Shown here piece by piece: positions 50,303 to 62,049 of a DNA stretch of 64,000 nucleotides. Under the pieces are notes generated by a model. That model did not search any database, was not told the origin of the DNA, and was given only the letters and a program-made list of their open reading frames with translations. Position 1 is the first letter of the stretch, and every line of letters begins with the position of its first letter. The DNA is from Liolophura sinensis (taxonomy: Eukaryota; Mollusca; Polyplacophora; Chitonida; Chitonidae). Position numbers and translations under genes: made by a program. The stretch spans positions 42,331,187-42,395,186 of the forward strand of contig NC_088301.1 of NCBI RefSeq assembly GCF_032854445.1. The letters are read 5' to 3'.

Positions 50303-50497
50303 ATGTTCATTTTCGAGATGGATTCTAATTGCATAGAAGCAAATATACTGCCATATCAATTTGAACCCATAGTGGACGACGCTGAAGTTCCGATTTATAA
50401 CACTGACATCTCTGGTCAGACTTCAGATTCTGAGTTTTCAGACGCTGAATTTGATTTTTCAACAGCTGAATACAGGCGACTCTCCAGGAAGAAATAG
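50303..50497 (+). CDS. Short ORF resembling the N-terminus of P2X7-C-domain-like proteins
   Basis: ATG at 50303 (or 50318) opens a frame with NILPYQFEPIVDDAEV, then an acidic Ser/Asp run (SGQTSDSEFSDAEFDFS) and a basic end RRLSRKK, stopping at 50497. An IxPYQFEP motif followed by an acidic stretch is what I recall at the start of the many invertebrate proteins annotated as P2X purinoceptor 7-like, which normally continue into a Cys-rich domain. That domain is absent in any frame just downstream, and no good donor follows. It may be a decayed or truncated gene copy, or a first exon. The identification is from memory and unverified. Confidence 0.4.
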   Translation: MFIFEMDSNCIEANILPYQFEPIVDDAEVPIYNTDISGQTSDSEFSDAEFDFSTAEYRRLSRKK

Positions 50498-50920
50498 TAT
50501 ATGGAAAATTGCTTGTCATCTCAACGAAAACTGACGACTTCCTCTCTCTTAAATATTATCTGCTTGACATACGGTTTATATAGTTTATTTTTTCCCCATA
50601 TTTCTTTGAAAACTCCACAAAGCTATTGCTGACTTAAGTAAAAAGTTTGAAATGTGATTTTAGAGCTGATTTTGAGGAAATATAAATTACAAGTTGGTGA
50701 ATATGATTGGAGGAGAAATGTGTATAAATTTCATTTTCCGGAACGCAACACAAAGCGCTGTGAGGAGGTTTTAAATTTTGACTTAAGTCAAAAACAGGCT
50801 TTGTGGAATCGGCCCCTGATGTTTTAGATACTTTGTGATAGTTTTGCGACTGTCCACCTGGAACGCCATTTCATGACTTATGAAAATTTATAATAATGTT
50901 CTGACTGAGGTAAATTGAAA

Positions 50921-51053
50921 AGAAGCTGGGTTTCACCTGTTATAGGTGTGATCAATTGCCAAATATCACACGGTCGTTGCTTTTCTATTTTTGCTCTCCA
51001 TGTAGTAGTCTTTCCTATTCCGAGTGGCATACGAATGTTGGACCTGGCGCTTA
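50921..51053 (-). mobile_element. Inverted-end repeat family (family D), copy a
   Basis: On the minus strand the end reads GAGAGCAAAAATAGAAAAGC, then CGTGTGATATTTGGCAATTG. It matches copies at 52296, 52647, 53868, 57090 and 58165. The adjoining 51011-51053 (GTGGCATACGAATGTTGGAC) matches part of the 203-bp tandem repeat unit. Confidence 0.65.
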
Positions 51054-51624
51054 GATTGACACTTAGATAGATACAAACGCTCCTGTCGCTCCTTTCCTTC
51101 TGGAGTCATCGGAAGAAGGGTCCAGATTGGTGCACATCGTATATAATCTCCTAAAAACGTATGGCCTTATTCCCTTACTTATTACTTATTCCCACGCTGA
51201 CCGCCCGTAAAAGCCATCAGAGCAGGCTATATATATTTATTACGTGATAGTGTATAATGTTGTTTTGAATGTGACTGATTGCATTTCGTGCCACGAAAAA
51301 AATTTTAGCGGTTTGTAAAACAATGAATAATTGTTTGAGATTCAATATTTCGACATAAAATGACTCACACACGAATGGCTATACTACACACGCAATGGGT
51401 AAGTCAAAAAAGAATGCAAAAAGTATCTGATTAAAGTGAATCTTACACAGATATGGTAGAATACCTATCCAGTGCAACATCTACTTTACATTGATTAGTC
51501 AACAACAGCCAGAAAATGTCACACGTACTTTGTCCACCATTGCAAATTGTGTCTGACCTCGAGGCAGACCATCGGTCCTAGCATTTTTAGTAATTATAGA
51601 CTAGTGGCACAACAGTTGCAATCA

Positions 51625-51808
51625 CAGCGCAACCAGTGTTATGGTGGCAGGAAACCGGGCAAAGCCCAGATGTAATCCACGACCAGGTTACCGGCAGACC
51701 TTCCCAAGTACGGCCGGAGAGGGAACCCGTATGAGCTGGACTTGAACTCACAGCGATCACATTTTTTGAAAGGCTCCTGGGTCATTGTGTCGCGCTGAAA
51801 TTCTATCG
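51625..51808 (-). mobile_element. SINE (family A), tail missing
   Basis: Carries the body and head (GGAAACCGGGCAAAGCCCAG, GGACTTGAACTCACAGCGAT, GGCTCCTGGGTCATTG) but lacks the AATA tail, which is the opposite end from the truncated copies at 9.7 and 40.6 kb. It was therefore broken after insertion. Confidence 0.8.
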
Positions 51809-52295
51809 ATGAAATCTTTGCTAGGAATAATAGTATATAGAGCAGAGAAATCCCAAGTGGATGTGTCCTTATATGGTATGTGCATTTGAGTCTAGTTCTT
51901 CAGTTAGACATTTTGAAGTTTAAGAATCCACATTTAGATGACGCCTGGATTTTTGCAATTTCCGCGACAAATGACTTTACCTCTTGCAGTGCCTTAGCTA
52001 AAATAGCAGATACATGTTTTTAAAGAGATTTATGTATTTTTGGAATGAAGTAAAATTTGTGGTATATCGGTGTGACAAGAAGGAACAGTTAACTTTCTTT
52101 CTCGGAGAGAGGACTGGTGTTTTAAAATAGTTCCTGCAGGTTGTTATAGAATAGGTTGACATTGTTGTAGCAGTATATAGCTCCTCTACAAGAATAGTAA
52201 AAATTATTGAACACTTTTACAATATTTTAGGGGCTTTGTTGACACGAACAATAACGTGTTTTCTCTGAAGGTCATGAATATAATTAAAGACGTAC

Positions 52296-52460
52296 AGCAT
52301 ATAGAGAGTAAAACCAGAGCAGCGACGACATTGTGATAGCTGGCAAATGGCCACACGTAACTAGTGAAAGACGGCCTCTTGTCAGTTTACCTCAGTCAGG
52401 GGTTTTTTCTAACTGTTCACGTAGGTGCATCAATAGTAACAATTCACACGCTCCCATAGC
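52296..52460 (+). mobile_element. Family D repeat, copy b
   Basis: Starts AGAGAGTAAAACCAGAGCAG, then GTGATAGCTGGCAAATGGCC. It continues into TTTACCTCAGTCAG and TCTAACTGTTCACGTA, parallel to copy c. Confidence 0.7.
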
Positions 52461-52646
52461 ACTATGGCTTAAGCAGAATTAGGTAAAAAAAATATGCAGG
52501 GATGTCAATTGCAATTTAATAGACGACACTGGTCTAGAAAATGCCCAAAATGCTGTGTTAAAACAATGCAAAGGGACCAAAGGGGGATGCTCAGTCTACC
52601 AGCAGATTCCTGGTTTATGCAAGAGTATACTGTAATTGAAGAGGTA

Positions 52647-52800
52647 CAGCACAGAGAGTAAAACCAGAGCAATGACGATATTTTGATAACTGGCAAATAC
52701 AGCCTCTTTAGTTTACCTCAGTCAGCGTTTTATTCTAACTGTTCATGTAAATGCACAAATAGTAGCAATTTACACGCCCCCTGGCACCATGAAGTACCTC
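52647..52800 (+). mobile_element. Family D repeat, copy c
   Basis: Parallel to copy b (AGAGAGTAAAACCAGAGCAA, TTTACCTCAGTCAG, TCTAACTGTTCATGTA) with an internal deletion of about 20 bp. Confidence 0.7.
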
Positions 52801-52891
52801 TTGCCCGTTTTAATCATTTTTTTTTTTTACAAAATGTTCAAGAGACAAAAGGCTTTATGTTTGTTAAATTATTCCCCAAGGGCGCATTTAG

Positions 52892-53297
52892 TAGCAGATC
52901 ATGTAGATGTTTAATATAGATGTATTTAACCCGTGCAAGATCATTAGGATCGTTGGGATCTGTTGTTTTGGAAACAGATCATGGAAATCATGGAAACTCA
53001 TCATGGAAAAAAGTCTTGCTACACATGCATTATCGACTTCATGGTTTACGAGTGGTATACGAATGTCGGACTTGACGCTTATGTTACTAAAGAATAGCAG
53101 ATCATGTAGATGTTTAATATAGATGTATTTAACCCGTGCAAGATCATTAGGATCGTTGGGATCTGTTGTTTTGGAAACAGATCATGGAAATCATGGAAAC
53201 TCATCATGGAAAAGAGTCTTGCTACACATGCATTATCGACTTCATGGTTTACGAGTGGTATACGAATGTCGGATTTGACGCTTATGTTACTAAAGAA
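52892..53297 (+). repeat. Recent 203-bp tandem duplication
   Basis: 52892-53094 and 53095-53297 align end to end with two mismatches by eye (one A/G, one C/T). The unit includes AGCAGATCATGTAGATG at its start and TACGAATGTCGGA near its end. The shared open frames are by-products. The near identity points to a very recent duplication, or to an assembly artefact. Confidence 0.93.
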
Positions 53298-53867
53298 TTA
53301 AGTTTGAACGATAGTACACGTTTTGTCTTTTCGGACTAAACAAAATGTTGAGTTACCATATACCTTTATTCAGTATAACAAAACAAATCAGAACAAATGT
53401 TATAGAAATTTCTTCCAATAAAACTGTAACACAAATATCTACACTGCGCAGACATGTCGCACAATGCCAAAGCAACAAACTCGCCAAGAAGGTATCCATT
53501 ATAGTGTTAATTAAACGACGGTTGCATTGGTTTGTCTTGCGCCTTGAAAGAAATGCCCATTACCATGTTAAGCGCAACGTCTGCATGGCTTTTATAGCTT
53601 CACAGTTTTTTAACGCCTGATGGTGTTGGCGAGCAAATAATTCCTCTCGGTGTTTTACACACAGATATTTGTGAAAGTCTTGACACACTGTCACTTTCAA
53701 AGGCACATTAATATTGGATCGCATCGTTGCATAAAACTCCGATATCGGCTGAGAACGACTCCCTCGCCCACACTCTTCATGCATGGAGATCCTCGCAGAT
53801 GCAGGTAAACATGTCTTTGAGCTGTCTTTTGCAAATGGAAAGCTGTGGAGAAATGTCTGAGAAGAGA

Positions 53868-53952
53868 ACGCATTTCACCGGTTACGTGTGACCATTTGCC
53901 AACTACCACGCACAACGTCTCGCTCCTCTGATTTTACTCTCGAAGCAGTCGT
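53868..53952 (-). mobile_element. Family D repeat, copy d
   Basis: Complement of the family end: GTGTGACCATTTGCCAACTA, then CTGATTTTACTCTCGAAGCA. Confidence 0.65.
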
Positions 53953-56900
53953 TTATTGTATATAATGCATGATAAGTATGATCAGAACGCATTAAAAAAA
54001 TTGCAGGATAAATAACCATATGGTGTAGATGATTAGTTTTTGACATGCACTTCTACATGTGTATGTACAGATTATGCTATGCCTCTGAATACCTATGAAC
54101 TGTTAACCGATGCAGCATGACCAATGCAGTCGTCAAGTATGAAAATACACATCGTGCGTCTTCATTATATTACTCTATGGTTTATCTAAAAAAAATTAGT
54201 AAGATTTTCACCTGCATTTTCACAGTATTGATTTTGTTTGATTGGTGCAAGGACAAGTGATTATAAAAGCCTGGCGATAAAGATAACCTCTTCTCCAATA
54301 TACGTATATATGGGTTCTCATTCTATAGCTATTGTCACTTGCTTGATAATAAGACATACAACGAAGGGCGTTCCACAGGATATTTAAGACCGGACATATA
54401 GATCTAAATTTAGGTATGTATTTGCACTGTGGATCTAAAAATAACCGCCCGCTCTAGAAACATATACGTAAACGATGTTGCAATATTTACATTGGCTGTG
54501 AGGGTTGTGCTCGCGTTTAACAGTCGAGAGAAAAGGCAGTATTGCACAAGGGGTTCCTTTGTGGCGCATGAACTTGGGTATAAGAATGGCCGTATCGAAA
54601 TAACGGAATATATCAGGAGTCAAAGGACACTCCATCACCAAATTTGCTTTGCTGACGTGTGTCTGCCGTCACAAGGTTCCCCACAGAAACCACCACTCTG
54701 ATGACAAACCGGATCACTCGGGAGTGCCCGGTCGAGCTTCGCCTAGATACAGATCAAAGCAAATTAGCATAGGATATATGCATGGCAGAGAAAGTACGTG
54801 AATCTGTCATGTGTCGCAGGAAGTAGATTGTACACTTAATTATTTGAGGTTTTGTGTTCATGAATAAATTGTCACGAGACAAAAGACGTAACCGGTACAA
54901 AACGGCATAGTCACTTGACATTTGCAAAATTCGGACTTTAAGGAGAAACGTGACTATACACCGGTGCATGAGTTGAAGGAAGAGACGCATGTATCATGTA
55001 TCATCTACATCGTTGAAACATTTTATGTCCGACTGAAAGAAAATAGAAACTAATGTCTGGGTAGAAAAATGGGACGAAGACAGCGCCCTTCCATATTGAT
55101 AATACTTATAAAAGTTTACTCGTATATGGTTCATATGCGGCATTGAAAATGCAGAAGTCGCCAAGCATTTGTCATAGGAAGTAGACTGTTCTATGCTTAA
55201 ATGTTTGAAAAAAAAATTAAAATCTAAATGTAGTAACGCTTATAACATAGATCTATTACCTGTTGTTTTGTTTGTTGTTGGTTTTTTTTTTAGTTTTTTT
55301 TTTATAATTGAAAATATAGAAGGGAAGGAGAAAAGTTCTACAACCCGAATAATTAAAATTTTATAGCAATTACGTGTATTAGTTGGACATATAAATGGTG
55401 GTGGTGCTCTCTCTTTTACACCAATACTTGACACATCTTGGCATACCTCATCTTGACATGCATGTATAGTTTATCTCTTTTATTGTACACATGTCATTTT
55501 ATTGGCCACCTGATATTTAACAAGCGTAAATTTGCTGGTTAATATCGTGAACACGTTCAGGAGTGTTATGAATGAATGTTGCGTGTTATTTTTATCACAA
55601 CCACGTATGGAATTAGACAATATATGAGGGACAAGTCGTCGCTAACAGTATACAGGTGGACTGGATAGATATATGCAGGGTTGTACACAGTCCTACATAA
55701 ACCAAACAAGCACTATATTGTACTATATTGGGGGTACTAACCATACAACCACTCATCTTTGGCCAGCTGACGTCACTGAAGCCTAGCGAGTCCAGACAAG
55801 CAGTTATTTGCCCACTTTTTACTAGGACACGAACAGCCTTCGACTTAAACTGATCTATTTAAGGGTCTCTGAACTCACTAAACTTTTACTGTATACTTAA
55901 ATTTAATAGCTTTGACGTCACTGCATGACTCACATATCGACCCCTTTTCTAGATAAATTACATTTTAATGTATTAATTTTGCAGTTATTTGAACACAATA
56001 TTGCACACTTCTAATGGTTTTATGTGACCCCAAATTTTTAATCCAATATGTAAAATTTTAAGGTTATACATGTATATCTGTTGATTTATATCAGTCATGC
56101 CAGACGGAAAAAAAATAACAGTCGTGTAATCTTATATTACAAATTATCCATGAATAGGGCCTACTAGATATAATTTGATGATTAGATATATCAATTGGAC
56201 AACGATATCATGCTCTTTCATCGTCCTTCACGTATGTAGTCGAACAAATAGAACTTAAATACAGAATTCAACCCATTACAAAGTTCAGATAAAATATCTC
56301 CCTGTATACTCGCGTTGTGGTAGTTTATTTCCAACCGATTTCGTAGGCCGAGTTAATTCCGTTATACATGATACGTACTACTTGAAAGTAGTTGTAATGA
56401 TAAAATGTACGACAGTTGTGAATCAATCGATATATATAGTCGAAATGTTAGAAATATCTATGACTTCATTTTTAGCCAAATTGTCTTAAGTCTGGCGTTA
56501 AGGTGCATCTGAGTTGCTACTTTTTAAGCATTTACATAAGCAGTTAGAACTAAAACTGTGTGCATTTTTACGAGTTTCAATCAGCCTGCAAACACGGTTT
56601 TTATCTGATGTATTAGAAAAACTATGGAACTTGTTTTGTTAATGGAACATTGTTTGAAACTAAGACTAAGCAGGACAGTATTTTGGTATGTTCAGATCTC
56701 TACATGATGGACTACAGACTAAGGGACCTGTATACCGACTAGCTACTCTACTGCAGGAATGACCGCACTGTGGTACCCGTGCAGTGAAGTTTACATTCAA
56801 ATATTGCCGGGGGTGGGGGGGATGTTGGAATTTGCCAAATTTGCGACCACTGTAAGTTTCGCGTGGATTTACCATTGAGGCCAAATGAGGACACATATCT

Positions 56901-57089
56901 GGACTTGATAGCTGAGACGTCTCTGAATGCGAACAGAGGCTTTTTGACGGCCCCGGCATAGTTCTATTAGAGACGGTATAAGAGAGGTAAGGCGGGTGTA
57001 AGCTTCAGAAACAAGACAGGGTTGTGACAGCATACATAATGACAGGCCTACAGAACTAAGCTAACCTTAACTGAACGAAATCGACATAA

Positions 57090-57172
57090 TGCCGGGTTTC
57101 ACCATTCGCGTCTGATCGTTTGTCAAAAATCACACTGTCATCGCCGTGGTTTTACTCTCGACGCTGTAGTAA
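57090..57172 (-). mobile_element. Family D repeat, copy e
   Basis: GGGTTTCACCATTCGCGTCT, then CACACTGTCATCGCC and GGTTTTACTCTCGACGCTGT. Confidence 0.6.
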
Positions 57173-57370
57173 TTTGCATTATTCTTTGACAAAGCCATCT
57201 TGCGCCATTAATATTAGAGAAAATCCAAACACCATATTATAACGTACTCAGTAAGAGAGCTAACCCTTTCACTGATGAAGGCAATTTTTTCAGGGGTCAG
57301 TGTATATAACTCCTGGTTTAATAAGGAGTTTTGGAGGTAAATAATTACTGCTTATCAATGATTATACTCT

Positions 57371-57428
57371 CTGATTTATTTATTTGATTGTTATTTAACG
57401 ACATACTAAAATTGTCCACTTACACGAT
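57371..57428 (-). mobile_element. Possible degraded SINE (family A) tail fragment
   Basis: TTTATTTATTTGATTGTTAT, then ACATACTAAAATTGTCCACT and TACACGAT follow the order of the family A tail region, with many changes. Confidence 0.4.
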
Positions 57429-58048
57429 TTTGTACATGTTTACACTGATACAATCACGTCTCTCAAAAAGCTATACATATATACAACCATACAACACTCA
57501 TTATTAAGCAGATTCTTTCGTTGCTTGACAAAAATCATCGCTTTATATACATGTGAAAACTCATGTTTTTTTTTTAGTTAAAAATATAATCAATATAATC
57601 ATTTTAGGGATTTCGTACAGTTTATAGAACTCTTAAGATAAGATCAATAACTCAAAAGTGTACAATACAATAATGCGATACTAGTATTCCAGTGGGCATT
57701 ATCAGACATGCTCTGAAAGGAAACACAAATATAAATACAGAGGCTTATAAAAAAAAGTCTTTGCATCCTGAGCTAAATTATTAAAGAAAAAGGATTTCCC
57801 TGAGGGGGCACTAGATAGAGATTTTTACTTTTATATTTACCATGAGGAATTCTTCTCTGGTGGACTGTGCAACGAGATTTTTCCGTTTTGCGAGAGAGAG
57901 CAATAAACCAAAAAGCAAGAAGCAAGATTATGCAATTTAAGTGTGAAGGTTTTGGGGGCTAGGGGCTGTACATTCATCGTATTGTATCACGTCGCCGCTT
58001 TGGGTATATGAACCGTTGCAATCAAACGCAACTGAGATCGACAACTTA

Positions 58049-58085
58049 CGGCGTAAAATACAATCAAATAAATAAAATAAATAAA
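58049..58085 (+). mobile_element. SINE (family A) tail fragment, opposite orientation
   Basis: ACGGCGTAAAATACAATCAA followed by an AATAAATAAAATAAATAAA tail is the complement of the family A end. The rest of the element is not visible upstream. Confidence 0.6.
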
Positions 58086-58164
58086 GCTATCTCTGGGTAA
58101 TGTTTTAAAGTTTCGTTAATTTCTACGGTTGATCCTTTATAAGCATCAGTATAATATCACCAAT

Positions 58165-58385
58165 ATATAAAAGACTACAACATACATACAACAACAACTA
58201 CAACAGATCGACGATAGTGTGATGTTTAGCAAATGGTCACATGCACGTAGCCTGTGAAATCCGGCCTCCTGTTAATGGATTTACACACCTAGTTGGTAAC
58301 TGTAGTTATACGTATACACGTGACCATTAGCCAACTAGCACACTGTCGTTGCTGCTTCTGATTTTACTCTCTATGTCGTAGGCCT
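58165..58385. mobile_element. Family D palindromic copy f, with both ends
   Basis: The left end (GATCGACGATAGTGTGATGT, then TTAGCAAATGGTCACATG) is the complement of the right end (GTGACCATTAGCCAACTAGC, then ACACTGTCGTTGCTGC and TTTTACTCTCTATGTCGTAG). It shows that family D is an inverted-end (foldback or MITE-type) element of about 200 bp. Other copies in this window are single ends or longer versions. Confidence 0.7.
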
Positions 58386-58459
58386 AGGTCTTTAATTATA
58401 TTCCAATCCTGCATCACAATTCAAGTTATATTTGATGAGTGTCTAACCCTGTTCTCAGA

Positions 58460-58775
58460 ACTTGTAAGGCTGTGATGAGTTTTATGGATGGGAGGAAGCC
58501 TGAGTATCCATGTATGATAAACCACAAACCACTGGCAATTTACTGACCAACTTTCGCATGATAGACGTACAGCAATGGACACCATATTGGTAAAGACAAG
58601 TGGTCTTCAACGACCGTTAGATTGCGCAAACAGCCCCTAGCGCGTAGTCCATATTCACAAAGGCCCACATGCAGTGAAAGCGGGATATTCCACAAATTCT
58701 TTCACCAAAGACGGGTTTGAACTGTGTCCGTAACCACTCGGAAAATACATGACCCTCCTAGCTCTTCCGCTTTAT
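58460..58775 (-). mobile_element. Possible third tRNA-derived SINE (family C)
   Basis: On the minus strand the proposed head starts near 58770 (GAGCTAGGAGGGTC), with a B-box-like CAGTTCAAACCCG at about 58710. The body ends with the complement of TTTTATGGATGGGAGGAAGC. Similar body sequence recurs in lophotrochozoan repeats as I recall. No target-site duplication was found. Confidence 0.42.
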
Positions 58776-59537
58776 ACGTCACTACATATAAAACTATACT
58801 AGCAAGATCTATGCTTGTAATTTCAGTACTCCCTTCCGTACAACAATGAAGTGACTTCACCTGACTGCTTTTGAGTATTTCACTCTCATAGGAAAAGACC
58901 TCTAAAAATCGAAGTAGGCATCACTAAATAGGCCACTTAAAAGCTATGCATAAATACTTTCATTTATTTCTTTTAGATTTTTGTGAAAAGAGCTAAAGAC
59001 GTTCAAACATTTGAATTCTTAGGTGGGATTTATGGGCCATATTTAGGAGTTTAGGAACTTTGACGTCACAGGTTTTTAAAACTCTAATTCACGACACTGA
59101 ATGTTGGAATAACTCTTTTTACCCATGAATAAAAGATTACTGAAATAATGTTCCCTCCTTATAGCGCACTTCACAAAAAGGTGATGTGGCGTCAGAGTTC
59201 CAAGATACCGCAAGTAGGCCTATGGTTCATAAAGCCCACTACAGTATTCAAATATTTGAATGCCTTTCACAGTTCTTTTTGGGAATTTTTGTGAAAAATT
59301 TGTGAAAATAAATGAACGCTTTTTACGCATAGTTTTCAGTTGTCTGTATGATGAACCTTACTTCATATTTTAGCTTTCTTTTACTGTAATGTTCGTCCAT
59401 ATCTACATATTGTGGTACTAAAATATGCATGTATATACTTGCCAAACATTAATTCAGTTGAATTAGATACAAACATATTCAAAAAGCGATGTCTTTCACC
59501 AGGTATGGTATAGAAATCAGGGGAATCTGGAAACTAT

Positions 59538-59625
59538 TTGTCCAAGGGCGGGATTGAACCCACGCCTTGCGTGTCCTTGTGATTAGGCCGTCTGAAGCGT
59601 GAGGCCACGAACCTTTCCCCAAGTT
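59538..59625 (-). mobile_element. tRNA-like sequence, likely SINE head or tRNA pseudogene
   Basis: On the minus strand GTGGCCTCACGC (A-box-like) is followed by a B-box-like GGGTTCAATCCC. The spacing, with an extra arm, recalls a Leu or Ser tRNA. I could not draw a clean cloverleaf, so it is not called as a tRNA gene. Confidence 0.38.
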
Positions 59626-60014
59626 CAAAGTTCGTACGATTCTGTACAAATATACTGCAAAAGTTGGGGCATGTGAAAGTAATAAATGAGAAACTGATCA
59701 GTATCGCTAGGCCTACATGCGTGTTTCTTAGAACAAGTACAGCCATATATTATTGGTAAATAAGAAGTCAGTTCATAAAATTTCAGTCAGATTTCTAGTA
59801 ACCTTTTCGATAACTGACGTTATCCAGGTTATGTAGAGTCAGAGGACAACGTGATTTGCGAGAAAAATTATGATGAAAAAAAAAGTGATGATTAAAAAAC
59901 AAATGATTTCGGAAGTTTAAGTGAATGTGACGTGAATTATTAGATTCCAATCCTCAATTTTTAACGGTTTGTTTTGAACAGCCCGGGGGATGGGTGGGGA
60001 GGTTGGAGATTAAG

Positions 60015-60027
60015 GGGGGGGGGGGGC
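60015..60027 (+). repeat. G-homopolymer run
   Basis: An uninterrupted run of about 12-13 G after AA. Confidence 0.7.
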
Positions 60028-60573
60028 ATTGCCGGGCGAATGTCACGCAGATCTATAATTGGGTTTAGAAGTGGAAAAGAGTTTTTATTAACACTGCAAT
60101 ATATAGTATATAAGTTGATCGTGCAGACATGTGGACGAAAACATTCCCTCTCCACCGAATAACCTTAATTATAGGCGGGAAAATCGCGCAAATCACTGCA
60201 GCAACATACGACATAGACATCTTAACGAAGTGAGCCTGCAACAAAACACTTTTTATATCATGCACTCTGTGTGGTGCCAAAAAATGCGTTTTGTAACAAA
60301 ACTCCTCTGCATCAAGTAAATTTGTCCATGGGAACTGTGCTCTTTACATAACACAACATACACTGAGAGGAACAAAGAAGGAAATATAACGCAGAACACT
60401 CCAGCTCTTTATAAAACTGACATATTGAACCAGTCGTCATATTGAAGGAGTCGTCAGCGTTTTTTTCTTCAAATAATTATCAAGCTTTTTGAAATAATTT
60501 TCAATGATGTTTTCGGTTTACAATGTTAACGGTTGTCTATACGTATGTCTGTAGTCCGTTCATATACCGGTTT

Positions 60574-60615
60574 TGTTGACCAATATTCTAACTATATATT
60601 GTTTTGTTGACCAAT

Positions 60616-60618
<3 letters not shown>
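60574..60618 (+). repeat. Short direct duplication
   Basis: TTTTGTTGACCAATATTCTA occurs twice, immediately before the TA microsatellite. Confidence 0.75.

Positions 60619-60619
<1 letters not shown>

Positions 60620-60695
<76 letters not shown>
60620..60695 (+). repeat. (TA)n microsatellite, about 76 bp
   Basis: Uninterrupted AT dinucleotides. Confidence 0.95.
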
Positions 60696-60696
<1 letters not shown>

Positions 60697-61087
60697 TGTA
60701 ATGGAGTTTGAAAAGCGTCATAGGCCTAGGTCTAATGAGAACAAATATATACAGTAACTTTAAAATATTTCTGAACTTGAATGTTGTCCCATTTGGTTTT
60801 GTTCCATTCTCTTAGAAACTAGTATATTGATCATAATTGACGAAAATTTTGGTTTTACAGTAAACTTCATCAAATGGTCTACTTTATCAATGACAGTTGT
60901 CACAGTACCTAGCCTACTAATTAATAACTATATAGGCCTACAAAATTTAAAGCGACAGAATTTACTTAGAATTATTCAAACTGACACTTCAAATCAATTC
61001 CCACACTTTGATACATTTGATAACAATTTACCGAGGGGACAATGCGCACCAACGTAACCCTACACCCTCCCTTTCATAGTATTTTTT

Positions 61088-61492
61088 GTGTTAAATCTAG
61101 CATATAATAATGATAAAAAGTGTCAGTACCCGAACTCTGGTTACCTCCCCTGCCCTAACAATATAAGACGACAGCTTAGCCCTATGCTGTATCTTCAAGG
61201 CAGCACCATCTATGTTGTCAAAACGACGGCAGAAGAGATGGTGGACTGCATGCCTGAAATGGAAAGTTCTCCTTTGGAAAGATGCTGTAACTTAAGTTCC
61301 AGATTCTGCGCGTACATTGATACGTGTACTATATGTTACCGGAAGCAAACTTGTACTAACAGTGAAGCAGCAAGTACTTTGAGTTCGACGCAAATATATT
61401 ATTTTATCGGTATGATTATATATTACCACAACAACACTGTCCGAGGTCTACCTGTGTATACCCATGGTTACATAATAGAGATATATATTTAA
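61088..61492 (+). CDS. Unassigned 134-codon ORF, Cys-containing
   Basis: One of the longest frames in the window. It has around ten Cys in the first 100 residues (for example DTCTICYRKQTC), then a hydrophobic Tyr/Ile-rich end that looks like translated AT-rich DNA. An acceptor-like TTTTTGTGTTAAATCTAG ends just upstream at about 61099, but no strong donor follows. It could hold a genuine exon in its first two-thirds. No family is recognised. Confidence 0.17.
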   Translation: MLNLAYNNDKKCQYPNSGYLPCPNNIRRQLSPMLYLQGSTIYVVKTTAEEMVDCMPEMESSPLERCCNLSSRFCAYIDTCTICYRKQTCTNSEAASTLSSTQIYYFIGMIIYYHNNTVRGLPVYTHGYIIEIYI

Positions 61493-61917
61493 AATATAGA
61501 GGTTTATGAGTACCGATGCATCATTACTTTGTGTGATGTGTATCTCCCTTTCCTGTGCATATGTGTTTGGTTCTCGGATATAAGCCACTCACTACCACAC
61601 TACGGATACGAATATTTTGTGTGACTGTTGCATCCCTCAAATCGAGTATCACGAAGTGTTAGGAGAGAAACTGCTTCTGATGTGTCGGATCGACCGTAAG
61701 GAACGTTTTCCGCATCTTCACTTGCGCATTAAATCTTTCCTGGTGAAAGTTGATGTCAACCGAGTGGTCAGTTTTTTGAACACACGCACAACATAAAATT
61801 TAAGGCAGAAACAGAAAAAGCATAAGGGAGATCAATCAGAATATATTACTAATATTACTTCCTGGCTTATCTCCCCTTATATATTTGCTGATGGCGTTGT
61901 TTTTCTGGGTTGGCAGA

Positions 61918-62049
61918 AAGGGAGCTAAAGTATTATCTGAGCATGAAAACTCATTTTGAACCTAAAGCCATATCGAACTAATAAGATCTGGCACGGCTTT
62001 GTGGCAATTAGCTACCTATCTGTCTACACTTACCAGCAAACACAGTGAG
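61918..62049 (+). ncRNA. Possible spliced plus-strand exon, non-coding
   Basis: A strong acceptor (CGTTGTTTTTCTGGGTTGGCAG) and a good donor (AACACA|GTGAGT) bound about 132 nt. All frames have a stop. One frame is open in the last 80 nt (GTALWQLATYLSTLTSKH) and would continue in the next candidate exon at 62559 as SVWGFLTSDQHLK, then stop. Confidence 0.27.

Noticed and set aside
52907-53301. Pair of near-identical small proteins from the tandem duplication
   Set aside because: Frames arise simply because the 203-bp DNA unit is duplicated. There is no start-context or homology support.
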